64,000 bases of DNA from Rhodoferax_B ferrireducens_A (GTDB taxonomy: Bacteria > Pseudomonadota > Gammaproteobacteria > Burkholderiales > Burkholderiaceae_C): the NCBI RefSeq assembly GCF_031458075.1, contig NZ_JAVDXT010000003.1, positions 248,001-312,000 on the forward strand. Reading direction: 5' to 3'. Below are positions 9,282 to 17,293 of this stretch, piece by piece. The notes below the pieces were generated by a model, which did no database searches, was not told the DNA's origin, and saw only the letters and a program-made list of their open reading frames with translations. The position numbers and the translations under genes were made by a program. Every line of letters starts with the position of its first letter. Within the stretch, counting starts at the first letter, position 1.

Positions 9282-9605
9282 ATGCCACGCGTACTCTTCA
9301 TCTGCAGCCGCAACAGACTGCGCAGCCCTACCGCGGAGCATGTCTTCTCCACCGTACCCGGCATAGAAACAGACTCCGCCGGCCTGGCGCCGGACGCTGA
9401 TTGTCCGTTGAGCGCGGACCAGATCGAATGGGCCGACATCATCTGCGTGATGGAGAAACGGCACCGCACGCAGCTGGCCCAGCGGTTCAAGCGGCACTTA
9501 TCCGGCAAGAAAGTGGTGTGTTTGGACATACCGGACAACTACCAGTTCATGCAACCGGAGTTGGTGGCACTGTTGGAGAAACGGGTGTCGGGGCATCTAC
9601 GTTAG
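9282..9605 (+). CDS. Low-molecular-weight protein tyrosine phosphatase-like protein
   Basis: Encodes 107 residues from the ATG at 9282. The N-terminus MPRVLFICSRNRLRSPTAE has the phosphatase P-loop, Cys followed by five residues and Arg-Ser (CSRNRLRS). DIPDNYQFM near residue 85 may correspond to the general-acid loop. It is shorter than classical LMW-PTPs (about 150 residues) and belongs to the compact subfamily often annotated as phosphotyrosine protein phosphatase. It stands between two repeats and a low-GC orphan, with no operon partner to suggest a substrate. Arsenate reductase is a less likely alternative, since the additional redox cysteines are not visible. Confidence 0.75.
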   Translation: MPRVLFICSRNRLRSPTAEHVFSTVPGIETDSAGLAPDADCPLSADQIEWADIICVMEKRHRTQLAQRFKRHLSGKKVVCLDIPDNYQFMQPELVALLEKRVSGHLR

Positions 9606-9657
9606 ATTTGCGTATCGGCCTAGAGCAGCCCTTCGCCTTCGCTATGAACTATTCACC

Positions 9658-10278
9658 ATGCTTAAAAGCCAGTCATTGAGTCTTGAGGAAATCCAGGCTA
9701 TCTGGGTACCCTATCGAGTAGCGGCCGTCCAAAATGCAGCTTGGGCTCTCGACCTAATGGCACAAGTGTCAACCGAGGTATCTGTGCAGGCGACTATCGC
9801 CGGAAAAATTCACCTCGAGGGAGACTTGGCGCTGTTTCTCAACCCAATCATTGAAAGTGGGTTTATGCACGCACGAGCGTTGCTGGAGTTTTTAGGACTG
9901 GCGGTGAAAAACGGGAAACTGATCACCGTCGCACGGCGTCAGCCTTCAGATGTAGCAATAGAGCACTATTGTTGGCATGACAAACAACTTCCAAAGGTGT
10001 CACCTGATGAAGTGTTCGACGCTATCAACATGCCACGTATCGTGGTCGAATGGGCCCTAGTCGGCATTGTTGAAAATACGAATAAATTGCTGGCCCATGT
10101 CACTACGGGCGAAGTATTGTCTATGGCCATGCTAGGTCAGATTCAAGTTGCCCTTGAGGGTATGCCGGCATTAATTGGTCGCTATTTCTATGCAAGGCTA
10201 GGTCTCTCGCCCGAAGCCAATATTGGGAATGCTCATTGGAGAAATTCTCGTGGCATGGTTCACGAAGTGCAACGTTAG
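9658..10278 (+). CDS. Hypothetical protein, lower GC than neighbours
   Basis: Encodes 206 residues starting MLKSQSLSLEEIQAIWVPYR. I do not recognise the family. There is no signal peptide or membrane segment, and predicted helices are amphipathic. The DNA is visibly poorer in GC than the flanks, with frequent AT-ending codons, which suggests recent acquisition. A real gene is likely because the frame is long and unbroken in ordinary codon usage, and no competing frame shows family resemblance. About 180 bp of sequence without features separates it from the next gene. Confidence 0.6.
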   Translation: MLKSQSLSLEEIQAIWVPYRVAAVQNAAWALDLMAQVSTEVSVQATIAGKIHLEGDLALFLNPIIESGFMHARALLEFLGLAVKNGKLITVARRQPSDVAIEHYCWHDKQLPKVSPDEVFDAINMPRIVVEWALVGIVENTNKLLAHVTTGEVLSMAMLGQIQVALEGMPALIGRYFYARLGLSPEANIGNAHWRNSRGMVHEVQR

Positions 10279-10456
10279 ATTGCGCGCACGAGTCGCAAAC
10301 AGAAATTGGCCCCCTCATGAATACTGACACAAACGTGCTTATCGGATGCGATAGACAGCACGATCACGTTGGCCAGTGAGCTGAGCATTTGAATGGACTA
10401 CAGCCCACCGCAAAAGCGCTTGCCTCCCCAACGCCCTCCCGGTTACCCTGAGCCCC

Positions 10457-11275
10457 ATGTCATCAAGCCGCCACAATTTTTCGCTAGTACCCATCGAAGC
10501 AGACATGCGCGTTCTATCCTGGTGGCGGGCGCTGTGCGCCATTGCGGTGCTGAATGTGTGCCTGTGGCTGGCCGTGCTGCACATGGGGCCGGGCAGCGGT
10601 ATTTACGCGGGGCTGCAGCTGGCCTTGTCGGGCGTCTACGTGCTGGTGTGCGCATACCGCTCGGTGCTGCCGCGGGTAGACCTGGAGCGGCTGGTGGTGG
10701 TGGACACGCGGCTGTCCAGCATCTTCCTGGGCCGCAGCGCAGCCACGGTGGCTGAGATCTGCTTCGCACTGCAGCTGGGGCTGTTGGTGCACCAGCTGGG
10801 CGTGCATGCCGGCCTGCCGTGGGTGCAGATGGCGGCGTGGGCGATACCGGTGTTCATGGTGGTGGCCCAGGGCTTTTGCTGGCACAGCGTGCTGACGCTG
10901 AACCACATCACCCAGGCGGTCGAGTCCTCGCTGTGGGCGGCAGGCTTTTCGTGGATGGCGGTGCTGCTGGGCGCCGTGGCCCTGGGCAGCAGTGGCTGGG
11001 TCCAGGCACTGGCCGTCGCCGGCATCCTGGGTTCGGTGTCCTTCGTGGCCTATGTGCTGTGCGTGGACGTGCCGATGTACTGGCGCCGCTACCAGCACGG
11101 CCGCGCCCACGGGCTGGCCTATATGCGGCTGGACCAGGGCGCGCGCGACGCCTGGCTGCGCCGCGTGCCCAGCGGCAGCTGGGCGGCGTGGAAGGCCGAT
11201 GCGCTGTGGTTGACGCCTTACTTCAGCTTCGGCGTGTGGGTCAGCATCGCGATGGTGTTCGTGCCCGGCGCCTGA
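10457..11275 (+). CDS. Uncharacterised multi-pass membrane protein
   Basis: Encodes 272 residues. After a short cytoplasmic N-terminus, about six or seven hydrophobic segments are visible (for example ALCAIAVLNVCLWLAV near 24-40, LALSGVYVLVCAY, AAWAIPVFMVVAQ, WMAVLLGAVALG, LAVAGILGSVSFVAYVLC). The C-terminal third has a polar, Arg-rich loop before a last segment near FGVWVSIAMVFV. I recognise no transporter or enzyme motif. A second in-frame ATG at 10505 (MRVLSWW) could be the real start. It is convergent with the LysR gene that follows. Confidence 0.7.
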   Translation: MSSSRHNFSLVPIEADMRVLSWWRALCAIAVLNVCLWLAVLHMGPGSGIYAGLQLALSGVYVLVCAYRSVLPRVDLERLVVVDTRLSSIFLGRSAATVAEICFALQLGLLVHQLGVHAGLPWVQMAAWAIPVFMVVAQGFCWHSVLTLNHITQAVESSLWAAGFSWMAVLLGAVALGSSGWVQALAVAGILGSVSFVAYVLCVDVPMYWRRYQHGRAHGLAYMRLDQGARDAWLRRVPSGSWAAWKADALWLTPYFSFGVWVSIAMVFVPGA

Positions 11276-11318
11276 CGCCCCCCACGCCTCGGCCATCGGG
11301 ATTGGCAAACGGAATGAA

Positions 11319-12221
11319 CTACCCGCTGCCGGTGTCGCTGGTGTCATATCGCAGCGCATCCACCACCAGCGCCAGCGCAGGCGAGGAGCGCCGGGTCGCG
11401 TAGTACAGGTGGTAACCGCTGTAGGTAGACGACCAGTCGTCCAGCACCGACACCAGGGTGCCATCGGCGAGATGTTGCTCCACCTGGTCGTGGCGAACCC
11501 AGGCCAGTCCGTGGCCACCCAGGGCCGCCGCAACGATCAGCGGGTTGGCGTTGAAGGCCAGTCGGCCTGAAACGCTGACATTGAAGCTTCTGTCACCCTC
11601 GTGGAACTCCCAGCTCAGCAGGCCGCTGTGCGTCGGCAGGCGGCGGCCGATGCAGTCGTGGGCCTGCAAGTCTTGCGGTTTTGCGGGGGGCAGGCGGTTG
11701 GCGAAATAGGCTGGGGCGCCAACCACGACCATGCGCATATCGGGCGCGATGCGCACGGCGATCATGTCCTTGTCCACGTCGTTGCCCAGGCGCACGCCAA
11801 TGTCAAAGCGCTCGGCAACGATGTCGACGAAACGGTTGTCGCTGCTGAGCTCGAGCTGGATCTCCGGGTACCGCGGAAGCCAGGGCTCGAGCTTGGGCCA
11901 CACGACCGTGCTGATGGCGTTCTCGGTGCCGGTGATACGCACCTGGCCTGCAGGCTTGCCACGCAGTTCGCTCAGGATCTGGAGTTCGCCTTCAATATCG
12001 GCGAAGCGCGGACCCACGGCCTGGTACAGGCGCTCGCCCGCTTCGGTGGTGGACACGCTGCGCGTCGTGCGGTTGAGCAATTTCATGTCGAGCCTGGACT
12101 CGAGCGCCTTCACCGTCTGGCTGAGGGCCGAAGGCGATAGCCCCATCTGCGCGGCGGCGCGCGTGAAGCTGCCGGCGCGCACCACGGCGGCAAATGCGGC
12201 CAGGTCATCGAAACGGGTCAT
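11319..12221 (-). CDS. LysR-family transcriptional regulator
   Basis: Encodes 300 residues. The winged HTH is at the N-terminus (FDDLAAFAAVVRAGSFTRAA, then LSPSALSQTVKALE) and LNRTTRSVSTTEAGERLY follows, a pattern typical of the subgroup that controls oxidoreductase genes. The rest is the effector domain. It is divergent from the cytochrome P460 / DUF4405 / aldo-keto reductase genes with a 76-bp gap holding an inverted repeat, so it very probably regulates them and itself. Confidence 0.9.
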   Translation of the reverse strand: MTRFDDLAAFAAVVRAGSFTRAAAQMGLSPSALSQTVKALESRLDMKLLNRTTRSVSTTEAGERLYQAVGPRFADIEGELQILSELRGKPAGQVRITGTENAISTVVWPKLEPWLPRYPEIQLELSSDNRFVDIVAERFDIGVRLGNDVDKDMIAVRIAPDMRMVVVGAPAYFANRLPPAKPQDLQAHDCIGRRLPTHSGLLSWEFHEGDRSFNVSVSGRLAFNANPLIVAAALGGHGLAWVRHDQVEQHLADGTLVSVLDDWSSTYSGYHLYYATRRSSPALALVVDALRYDTSDTGSG

Positions 12222-12257
12222 TATTTAACCAGGCTTAAAAGGCTATGCAGATTAAGT

Positions 12258-12290
12258 AGTCTAGTCATCGAATGACGGCGTGTCTAGACT
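12258..12290. promoter_or_regulatory. Candidate operator in the LysR / cytochrome P460 divergent promoter
   Basis: AGTCTAG (12258-12264) and CTAGACT (12284-12290) form perfect 7-bp inverted half-sites 19 bp apart, with a smaller TCAT-CGA-ATGA inverted repeat inside. It lies within the 76-bp gap, as expected for a LysR regulatory site. Assignment is from symmetry and position only. Confidence 0.4.
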
Positions 12291-12297
12291 TGTCCGC

Positions 12298-12807
12298 ATG
12301 CACCCAGAACCGCAAGCTTTCGCCCAATTTCGCTCCGCCCTCCGCGCCTTGTTCTTCCCGGTGGCGGGGACGGTGGCGCTGGTCGCCTTCCTGCTTTCGG
12401 CCATAGGCGCCCGCGCAGAAGTGAACCGGGTGACCTTCCCCACCAACCTCGACCGGCTGGTGCACTACACGACCGTCAAGCGTGGCGAGGTTACCGAGCA
12501 CCTGCTGACCAGCCAGGAAGCCATCGATGCCATCAAGCTGGGCAAGCTGATTCCCAGCGGCACGCATGTGGTGCTGGTCGACTACCGCGACAACAAGGTG
12601 TTCCGGTACTTCGTGATGGAGAAAAAGGACGGCTGGGGCGCTGAATTTGCCCCGGCGCGGCGCACCGGCGACTGGCAGTTCCAGCACTTCAAGGCGGACA
12701 AGACCGTCAACCTGAGCGAGAACAGCGCCCGCTGCCAGTCTTGCCACCAGGGCCGCGAGGACGATCAGCACCTGTATACGCTGGGCGACATGAAACGCTT
12801 CAAGTGA
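12298..12807 (+). CDS. Cytochrome P460 family c-type heme protein
   Basis: Encodes 169 residues from ATG 12298; an in-frame GTG at 12280 would add six residues but would put the start within the candidate operator. A signal anchor or cleavable signal is present (FFPVAGTVALVAFLLSA, then ARAEV). The C-terminal CQSCH is the single c-type heme attachment site, and KKDGWGAEF plus WQFQHF resemble conserved P460 family strands. Known members oxidise hydroxylamine or bind NO using a heme cross-linked to lysine. Which Lys would cross-link here cannot be settled by eye. It heads a redox operon with a membrane protein and two aldo/keto reductases. Confidence 0.8.
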   Translation: MHPEPQAFAQFRSALRALFFPVAGTVALVAFLLSAIGARAEVNRVTFPTNLDRLVHYTTVKRGEVTEHLLTSQEAIDAIKLGKLIPSGTHVVLVDYRDNKVFRYFVMEKKDGWGAEFAPARRTGDWQFQHFKADKTVNLSENSARCQSCHQGREDDQHLYTLGDMKRFK

Positions 12808-12817
12808 AAGGCGTGAC

Positions 12818-13534
12818 GTGGTGAAGAAGTCTTTTCTGCTGCGGCTGGTGCTGGATGGCGTGGCGGCCGGTCTGATGGTGGCTGGATTGGCCTATTACGG
12901 TCTGGGCAATGCAGCGCACGAATGGATCGGAACGGCAATGTTCGTTCTGGTGCTGGTGCATAACCTGTTCAATCGGCGCTGGTGGGGCCAGGTCGCGCAG
13001 CCGCCGCGTCAGCCGCGCGGCGGCTTCGATAGGGCTTGGACGCTGTTGTTGCTGGTTGGCATAGCGGCACTGCTGCTGACCAGCGTCTCGATTTCCCACA
13101 GTGTCTTCGCCTTCCTGCAACTGGGTGGCGGGTTCACCGCAAGGCAGGTCCATACGCTGGCCGCCTACTGGGTAGTGGTGCTGGTGGCGGTGCATCTGGG
13201 TGTGCGGTGGAAGCGGGTGATGCTGGCCGTTGGCGGCGCACTGCAGTTGCCCCAGGCTGGCCCGCTTCGCACATGCGCGCTGCGACTGCTGGCCGCAGCC
13301 ATCGCGGCCTATGGTGTGAAAAGCTCTTTTGTCATGGGCGTGGGCGGCAGGCTAGCCATGCAGATGCGCCTGGACGGCTGGGACTTCGAGGCCTCGACCG
13401 CCGGATTCTTCGTTCACTGGATCTCCATCGTCGGGCTCTATGTCTTTCTCACGCACTACACGCTGGCCTGGATGCCGCGCTCGGTGAACAACCGGCCCAA
13501 ACCATTGGTGAAGGAACCCACATGCAACACGTAA
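12818..13534 (+). CDS. DUF4405-type membrane protein (cytochrome b-like)
   Basis: Encodes 238 residues, beginning with tandem GTG codons (12818, 12821), ten bases after the cytochrome gene. Five or six membrane segments are visible. Histidines occur inside or next to hydrophobic stretches (HEWIGTAMFVLVLVHNLFN, RQVHTLAAYWVVVLVAVHLG, FVHWISIVGLYVFLTHYTLA), the spacing expected for b-type heme ligands. DUF4405 proteins are thought to be membrane electron carriers. With the upstream P460 it could move electrons across the membrane. Confidence 0.75.
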   Translation: MVKKSFLLRLVLDGVAAGLMVAGLAYYGLGNAAHEWIGTAMFVLVLVHNLFNRRWWGQVAQPPRQPRGGFDRAWTLLLLVGIAALLLTSVSISHSVFAFLQLGGGFTARQVHTLAAYWVVVLVAVHLGVRWKRVMLAVGGALQLPQAGPLRTCALRLLAAAIAAYGVKSSFVMGVGGRLAMQMRLDGWDFEASTAGFFVHWISIVGLYVFLTHYTLAWMPRSVNNRPKPLVKEPTCNT

Positions 13535-14373
13535 CACTCAACAATGGCCTGCAGATGCCCATCCTCGGTTACGGCGTCTTCCAGATCCCCGACGCCCAGG
13601 AATGCCAGCGCAGCGTGGCCGACGCCATCGCATGCGGCTACCGCCTGATCGACACGGCGGCTTCGTACATGAACGAGGAAGCGGTCGGCAAAGGCCTGCG
13701 TGCCAGCGGCGTAGCCCGTGAAGACCTGTTCGTCACCAGCAAACTCTGGGTGCAGGACACGGGCTTCGAGCGCACCCGCGAGGCCATCCACAAGACACTG
13801 CATCGCCTGCAACTCGATTACCTTGACCTCTACCTGATCCACCAGCCATATGCAGACGTTCACGGATCGTGGCGTGCGATGGAAGAGGCCTACCGCGCCG
13901 GAAAGCTCCGGGCCATCGGCGTCAGCAATTTCCACCCCGACCGGTTGATGGACATCATGGCCTTCAACGACATCCAGCCGGCCGTGAACCAGGTGGAGGT
14001 CAATCCTTTTCACCAGCAAATGGAGAGCGCAGACTTCATGCGCGACAACGGCGTGCAGGCCGAAGCCTGGGCACCGTTCGCCGAAGGACGCAACAACCTG
14101 TTCCAGAACGAAAAGCTGACGGCCATCGGTGACAAGCATGGCAAATCGGTCGGGCAGGTGGTGCTACGCTGGCTGGTGCAGCGCGGCATCGTGGCCCTGG
14201 CGAAGTCAGTGCGCAAGGAGCGCATGGCCGAGAACCTGAACGTCTTCGACTTTGAACTGTCGGCTGCGGACATGGCCGACATCGCCACCTTGGAGACCGG
14301 CACCAGCAGCTTCTTCTCGCACCGCGATCCGGCCAGAGTCAAGTGGATGAGCGAACGGCGGCTGGATATCTGA
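13522..14373 (+). CDS. Aldo/keto reductase (2,5-diketo-D-gluconate reductase type)
   Basis: Encodes 283 residues. The start at 13522 overlaps the previous stop by 13 bases and has AAGGAA upstream. AKR signatures are present: GYRLIDTAASYMNEE (catalytic Asp and Tyr), LDLYLIHQP (catalytic His), and IGVSNF. The fold is a cytoplasmic NADPH-dependent carbonyl reductase. The substrate is unknown. Its C-terminal AKSVRKERMAENLNVFDF segment matches the cofactor phosphate-binding loop. Confidence 0.9.
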   Translation: MQHVTLNNGLQMPILGYGVFQIPDAQECQRSVADAIACGYRLIDTAASYMNEEAVGKGLRASGVAREDLFVTSKLWVQDTGFERTREAIHKTLHRLQLDYLDLYLIHQPYADVHGSWRAMEEAYRAGKLRAIGVSNFHPDRLMDIMAFNDIQPAVNQVEVNPFHQQMESADFMRDNGVQAEAWAPFAEGRNNLFQNEKLTAIGDKHGKSVGQVVLRWLVQRGIVALAKSVRKERMAENLNVFDFELSAADMADIATLETGTSSFFSHRDPARVKWMSERRLDI

Positions 14374-14424
14374 CGCGCGCACCTGGCCCCAACACACCAA
14401 CCCCACAACAGGAGAACGTCAGCC

Positions 14425-15573
14425 ATGGCGAAGAACATCCATTCCGCATCCGACCGCCGAGGCTTTCTGCTGTCGGCCGGCACTCTCGCCGCAAGCTCGT
14501 TGGCCACCAGTGTGGCCACGGCGCAAACCATGGGCGCCAGTGCGTCTGCCACGGCCAGCCCCCTGGGGTCGAGAAAACTCGGCACGCTCCAGGTTTCCAG
14601 CATCGGCCTGGGCGTGCAGAACATGGGCCGCACCTACCAGACCACGGTGCCGAGCCGGCCCGAGATGGTCAACATCATCCGGCGCGCCTTCGACAGCGGT
14701 GTGACCTTCTTCGACGCCGCCGAGGCCTATGGTCCGCACGAGGTCGAGCGCATCCTGGGCGAGGGCATCGCGCCATTCCGCAACCAGGTCGCCATCACGT
14801 CGAAGTTCGGCTGGAACATCGACCTGCAGACCGGCCAGCGTCTTCCAGGACTCATCAGCCGGCCCGACCACATCAAGCTCGCCGTCGAAGGCATGCTCAA
14901 GCGTTTGCGCACCGACCGCATCGATCTGCTGTACCAGCACCGCGTGGACCCCCAGGTGCCCATCGAGGATGTCGCCGGCGCCATCAAGGAGCTGATAGCC
15001 CAGGGCAAGGTGCTGCATTGGGGCTTGTGCGAGATGGGCCCTGGCACGCTGCGCCGTGCCCACGCGGAATTGCCGGTAAGCGCTGTTCAGAACGAGTATT
15101 CGATGCTCTGGCGCGGCCCCGAGAAATGGGTGCTCCCCCTGTGCGAGGAACTGGGAATCGGCTTCGTGCCCTGGAGCCCGCTCGGCGTAGGTTTCCTGAC
15201 GGGCGCTATCGACGCGAGGACGCGGTTTGCCGATGGCGACATCCGCAAGATCGAATCCCGCTTCGCGCCGGAGAACCTGCCGCGCAACCTGGCACTGGTG
15301 GAGCTGCTCAAACGTTGGGCCGCAAGCAAGGCCGCCACCCCTGGCCAGATCGCGCTGGCTTGGCTGATGGCCAGAAAGCCATGGATCGTACCGATCCCGG
15401 GCACCACACAGATGCCGCACATGCTTGAAAACATCGGCGCTGCAGCCGTACGCTTCACGCCACAGGAGTTCGCCGAACTCGATGCAGCCGTTGCGGCGAT
15501 AGAGATTCAAGGTGCACGCCTGCCGGACAGCGTGCTGGTGTACTCCGACGTGGAAGCGCCGTTAAAACGTTAG
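14425..15573 (+). CDS. Tat-exported aldo/keto reductase
   Basis: Encodes 382 residues. The N-terminus has a twin-arginine signal (DRRGFLLSAG, then a hydrophobic stretch and ATAQT), so the enzyme is probably exported folded with its cofactor. The catalytic core is an AKR of the YajO/IolS type: FFDAAEAYGPHEVE, LLYQHRVDP, SPLGVGFLTG and IPGTTQMPHMLEN are visible. It follows the first AKR by 51 bp. The gene is terminated by a copy of the dispersed repeat. Tat-exported AKRs recur in Proteobacteria, but how they obtain reductant in the periplasm is unclear. Confidence 0.88.
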   Translation: MAKNIHSASDRRGFLLSAGTLAASSLATSVATAQTMGASASATASPLGSRKLGTLQVSSIGLGVQNMGRTYQTTVPSRPEMVNIIRRAFDSGVTFFDAAEAYGPHEVERILGEGIAPFRNQVAITSKFGWNIDLQTGQRLPGLISRPDHIKLAVEGMLKRLRTDRIDLLYQHRVDPQVPIEDVAGAIKELIAQGKVLHWGLCEMGPGTLRRAHAELPVSAVQNEYSMLWRGPEKWVLPLCEELGIGFVPWSPLGVGFLTGAIDARTRFADGDIRKIESRFAPENLPRNLALVELLKRWAASKAATPGQIALAWLMARKPWIVPIPGTTQMPHMLENIGAAAVRFTPQEFAELDAAVAAIEIQGARLPDSVLVYSDVEAPLKR

Positions 15574-15575
15574 TC

Positions 15576-15624
15576 GGCGCATATTCCACCTGCGCTAGCA
15601 GCTATTTTTTACATAGCAAACAGC
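15576..15624 (-). repeat. Dispersed palindromic repeat, copy C
   Basis: GGCGCATATTCCACCTGCGC, TAGCAGCTATTTTTTACATAGC, AAACAGC. It lies between convergent genes, and its right edge forms the last codons and TAA stop (15609-15611) of the minus-strand permease gene. Confidence 0.85.
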
Positions 15625-16733
15625 AGTACCCACCCCACCGCCGCCCCGGCCACCAGAAACGGTACCGACCACACGTGGAAGCTGATCCAGGCGCGCTTGT
15701 CGGGCGCCATGCGCAGGGCGATCAGATTGGCCAGCGAGCCGACCATCAGGCCGAAGCCGCCGATGTTGACGGCGTAGGCCAGTACCTTCCAGTCCTTGGA
15801 AAATTCGGCCAGCGCAATCGCCGCGGGCACGTTGCTGACAATCTGCGAGGTGGCGATGCCGGCCCAGAACAGGTGCATGGGCTGGGCCAGGCCCCAGCCG
15901 GCCAGGGCCTGCTGCACCACGTCCAAGCCGACCAGCAGGCGCAGGTCGATGAACATCAGCACAAACACCAGCAGCAGCCCCCAGTCGATATGCGCGAGCA
16001 CGCGCCAACGGATGCTGCCCAGGCACAGCAGCACGGCCAGCAAGGCCCAGGGCGCGTAGTGCAGGTCGGTCAGCACCAGGAACACCGGGTACAGCAGCAG
16101 CGACACGGCGAGCAGGCGCTTGTGCAGCAGGTGCTCGGACTGCGGATCGCTGGTCTGCAGCAGTCGGCCGGAGAAGGCCAGCGCGGTCACCGCCCACAGC
16201 AGCAGCATCAGCACCGCCACCAGCGGCAGCATGTGCCAGACGAACTGGGCGAAGGACGTGCCCGACAGCTGCCAGAGGAACAGGTTTTGCGGGTTGCCGA
16301 TGGGCGTCAGCGCCGAACCGGCGTTCACCGCCAGCGCCTCGAACACCACCAACCGGGTGGTCGGCAGCGGGGTGATGCGGCAGATGCCCAGGGTCAGCGG
16401 CACGATGACGAACAGCGCCACGTCGTTGGTCAGCACGGTGGACAGTACGGCAGCGGCCGTCACCAGGCAGAGGGCCGCCGCGCGTTCGCTGGTCATGTAG
16501 CCGACCAGCCAGTGGCCCAGGCGGTGCAGCGCGCCGCTGGTTTCCACGCCCTGGGTCAAGGCCAGCAGGCCGGTGAGGGCGGCGATGGTCGGCCAGTCGA
16601 CCAGGGCCGGGTAGCTGGGCAGCGGGGTGCGGCTGACCAGGCTCAGGCCGACCAGGGCCAGCAGCAGGATTTGCAAAAAGCGGTCTTTGCGCAGCCCTTG
16701 CCAGGCCCGGGCCAGCAGGGCTTTAAACGCCAT
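15609..16733 (-). CDS. SLC13/ArsB-like (ion transporter superfamily) anion permease
   Basis: Encodes 374 residues with about ten to eleven membrane segments. Two motifs typical of the IT superfamily are visible: LTNDVALFVIVPLTLG with AVNAGSALTPIGNPQN, and in the second half TSQIVSNVPAAIAL (the repeated SN-P turn). This places it with YbiR/ArsB/SLC13 relatives; the substrate is unknown. I chose ATG 16733; the longer frame would run deep into the upstream gene. It overlaps the 3' end of rfaE2 by 11 bp. The last residues and stop are supplied by the dispersed repeat. Confidence 0.85.
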   Translation of the reverse strand: MAFKALLARAWQGLRKDRFLQILLLALVGLSLVSRTPLPSYPALVDWPTIAALTGLLALTQGVETSGALHRLGHWLVGYMTSERAAALCLVTAAAVLSTVLTNDVALFVIVPLTLGICRITPLPTTRLVVFEALAVNAGSALTPIGNPQNLFLWQLSGTSFAQFVWHMLPLVAVLMLLLWAVTALAFSGRLLQTSDPQSEHLLHKRLLAVSLLLYPVFLVLTDLHYAPWALLAVLLCLGSIRWRVLAHIDWGLLLVFVLMFIDLRLLVGLDVVQQALAGWGLAQPMHLFWAGIATSQIVSNVPAAIALAEFSKDWKVLAYAVNIGGFGLMVGSLANLIALRMAPDKRAWISFHVWSVPFLVAGAAVGWVLLFAM

Positions 16734-17226
16734 GCGGCCGCTGGATCTTGCGCACCAGGGCGGTGGTCGAATAGCCGTCGACAAACGGAATCGCCAGCGC
16801 GGTGCCGCCGTAGGCCTGCACCACGGCGGTTTCGGCCAGCTTCTGCATATCGTAATCGCCGCCCTTGACCAGGATGTCGGGACGCAGCGCGGTGATCAGC
16901 TCCAGCGGCGTGTCTTCGTCGAACCAGGTGACCAGGCTGACCGACTCCAGCGCGGCCATCAGCACGGCGCGGTCGGTCTCCTTATTCAGCGGCCGGTCCG
17001 GGCCCTTGCCGAGGCGGCGCGCCGAGGCGTCGCTGTTCAGTGCCACGATCAAGCTACCGCCCAAAGATCGGGCCTGGGCCAGGTAGGTGGCGTGGCCGCG
17101 GTGCAGGATGTCGAACACCCCGTTGGTGAACACCCAGGGGCGGGGCAGGCCGGCCAACTGGGCGGCCGCGTCCTCGCGGTTGCAGATTTTGGCAAGAAAA
17201 GCGGGGGGGGCGAGGGTGTCGGTCAT
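16723..17226 (-). CDS. rfaE2: D-glycero-beta-D-manno-heptose 1-phosphate adenylyltransferase
   Basis: Encodes 167 residues, the stand-alone C-terminal half of HldE. The nucleotidyltransferase motif FTNGVFDILHRGH (HxGH) is near residue 45, and YSTTALVRKI at the end corresponds to the ISSTxxR motif. It adds AMP to heptose 1-phosphate in ADP-heptose synthesis for lipopolysaccharide inner core, indicating a split hldE system as usual in Burkholderiales. It overlaps the downstream permease by 11 bp and is divergent from the HD-GYP-like gene across 67 bp. Confidence 0.93.
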   Translation of the reverse strand: MTDTLAPPAFLAKICNREDAAAQLAGLPRPWVFTNGVFDILHRGHATYLAQARSLGGSLIVALNSDASARRLGKGPDRPLNKETDRAVLMAALESVSLVTWFDEDTPLELITALRPDILVKGGDYDMQKLAETAVVQAYGGTALAIPFVDGYSTTALVRKIQRPHGV

Positions 17227-17293
17227 CCATAAATGCTAGCAGGCTCAAGCAGGCAGTAGATATGTCGATACTGAACTGATAACCTTTACGACC

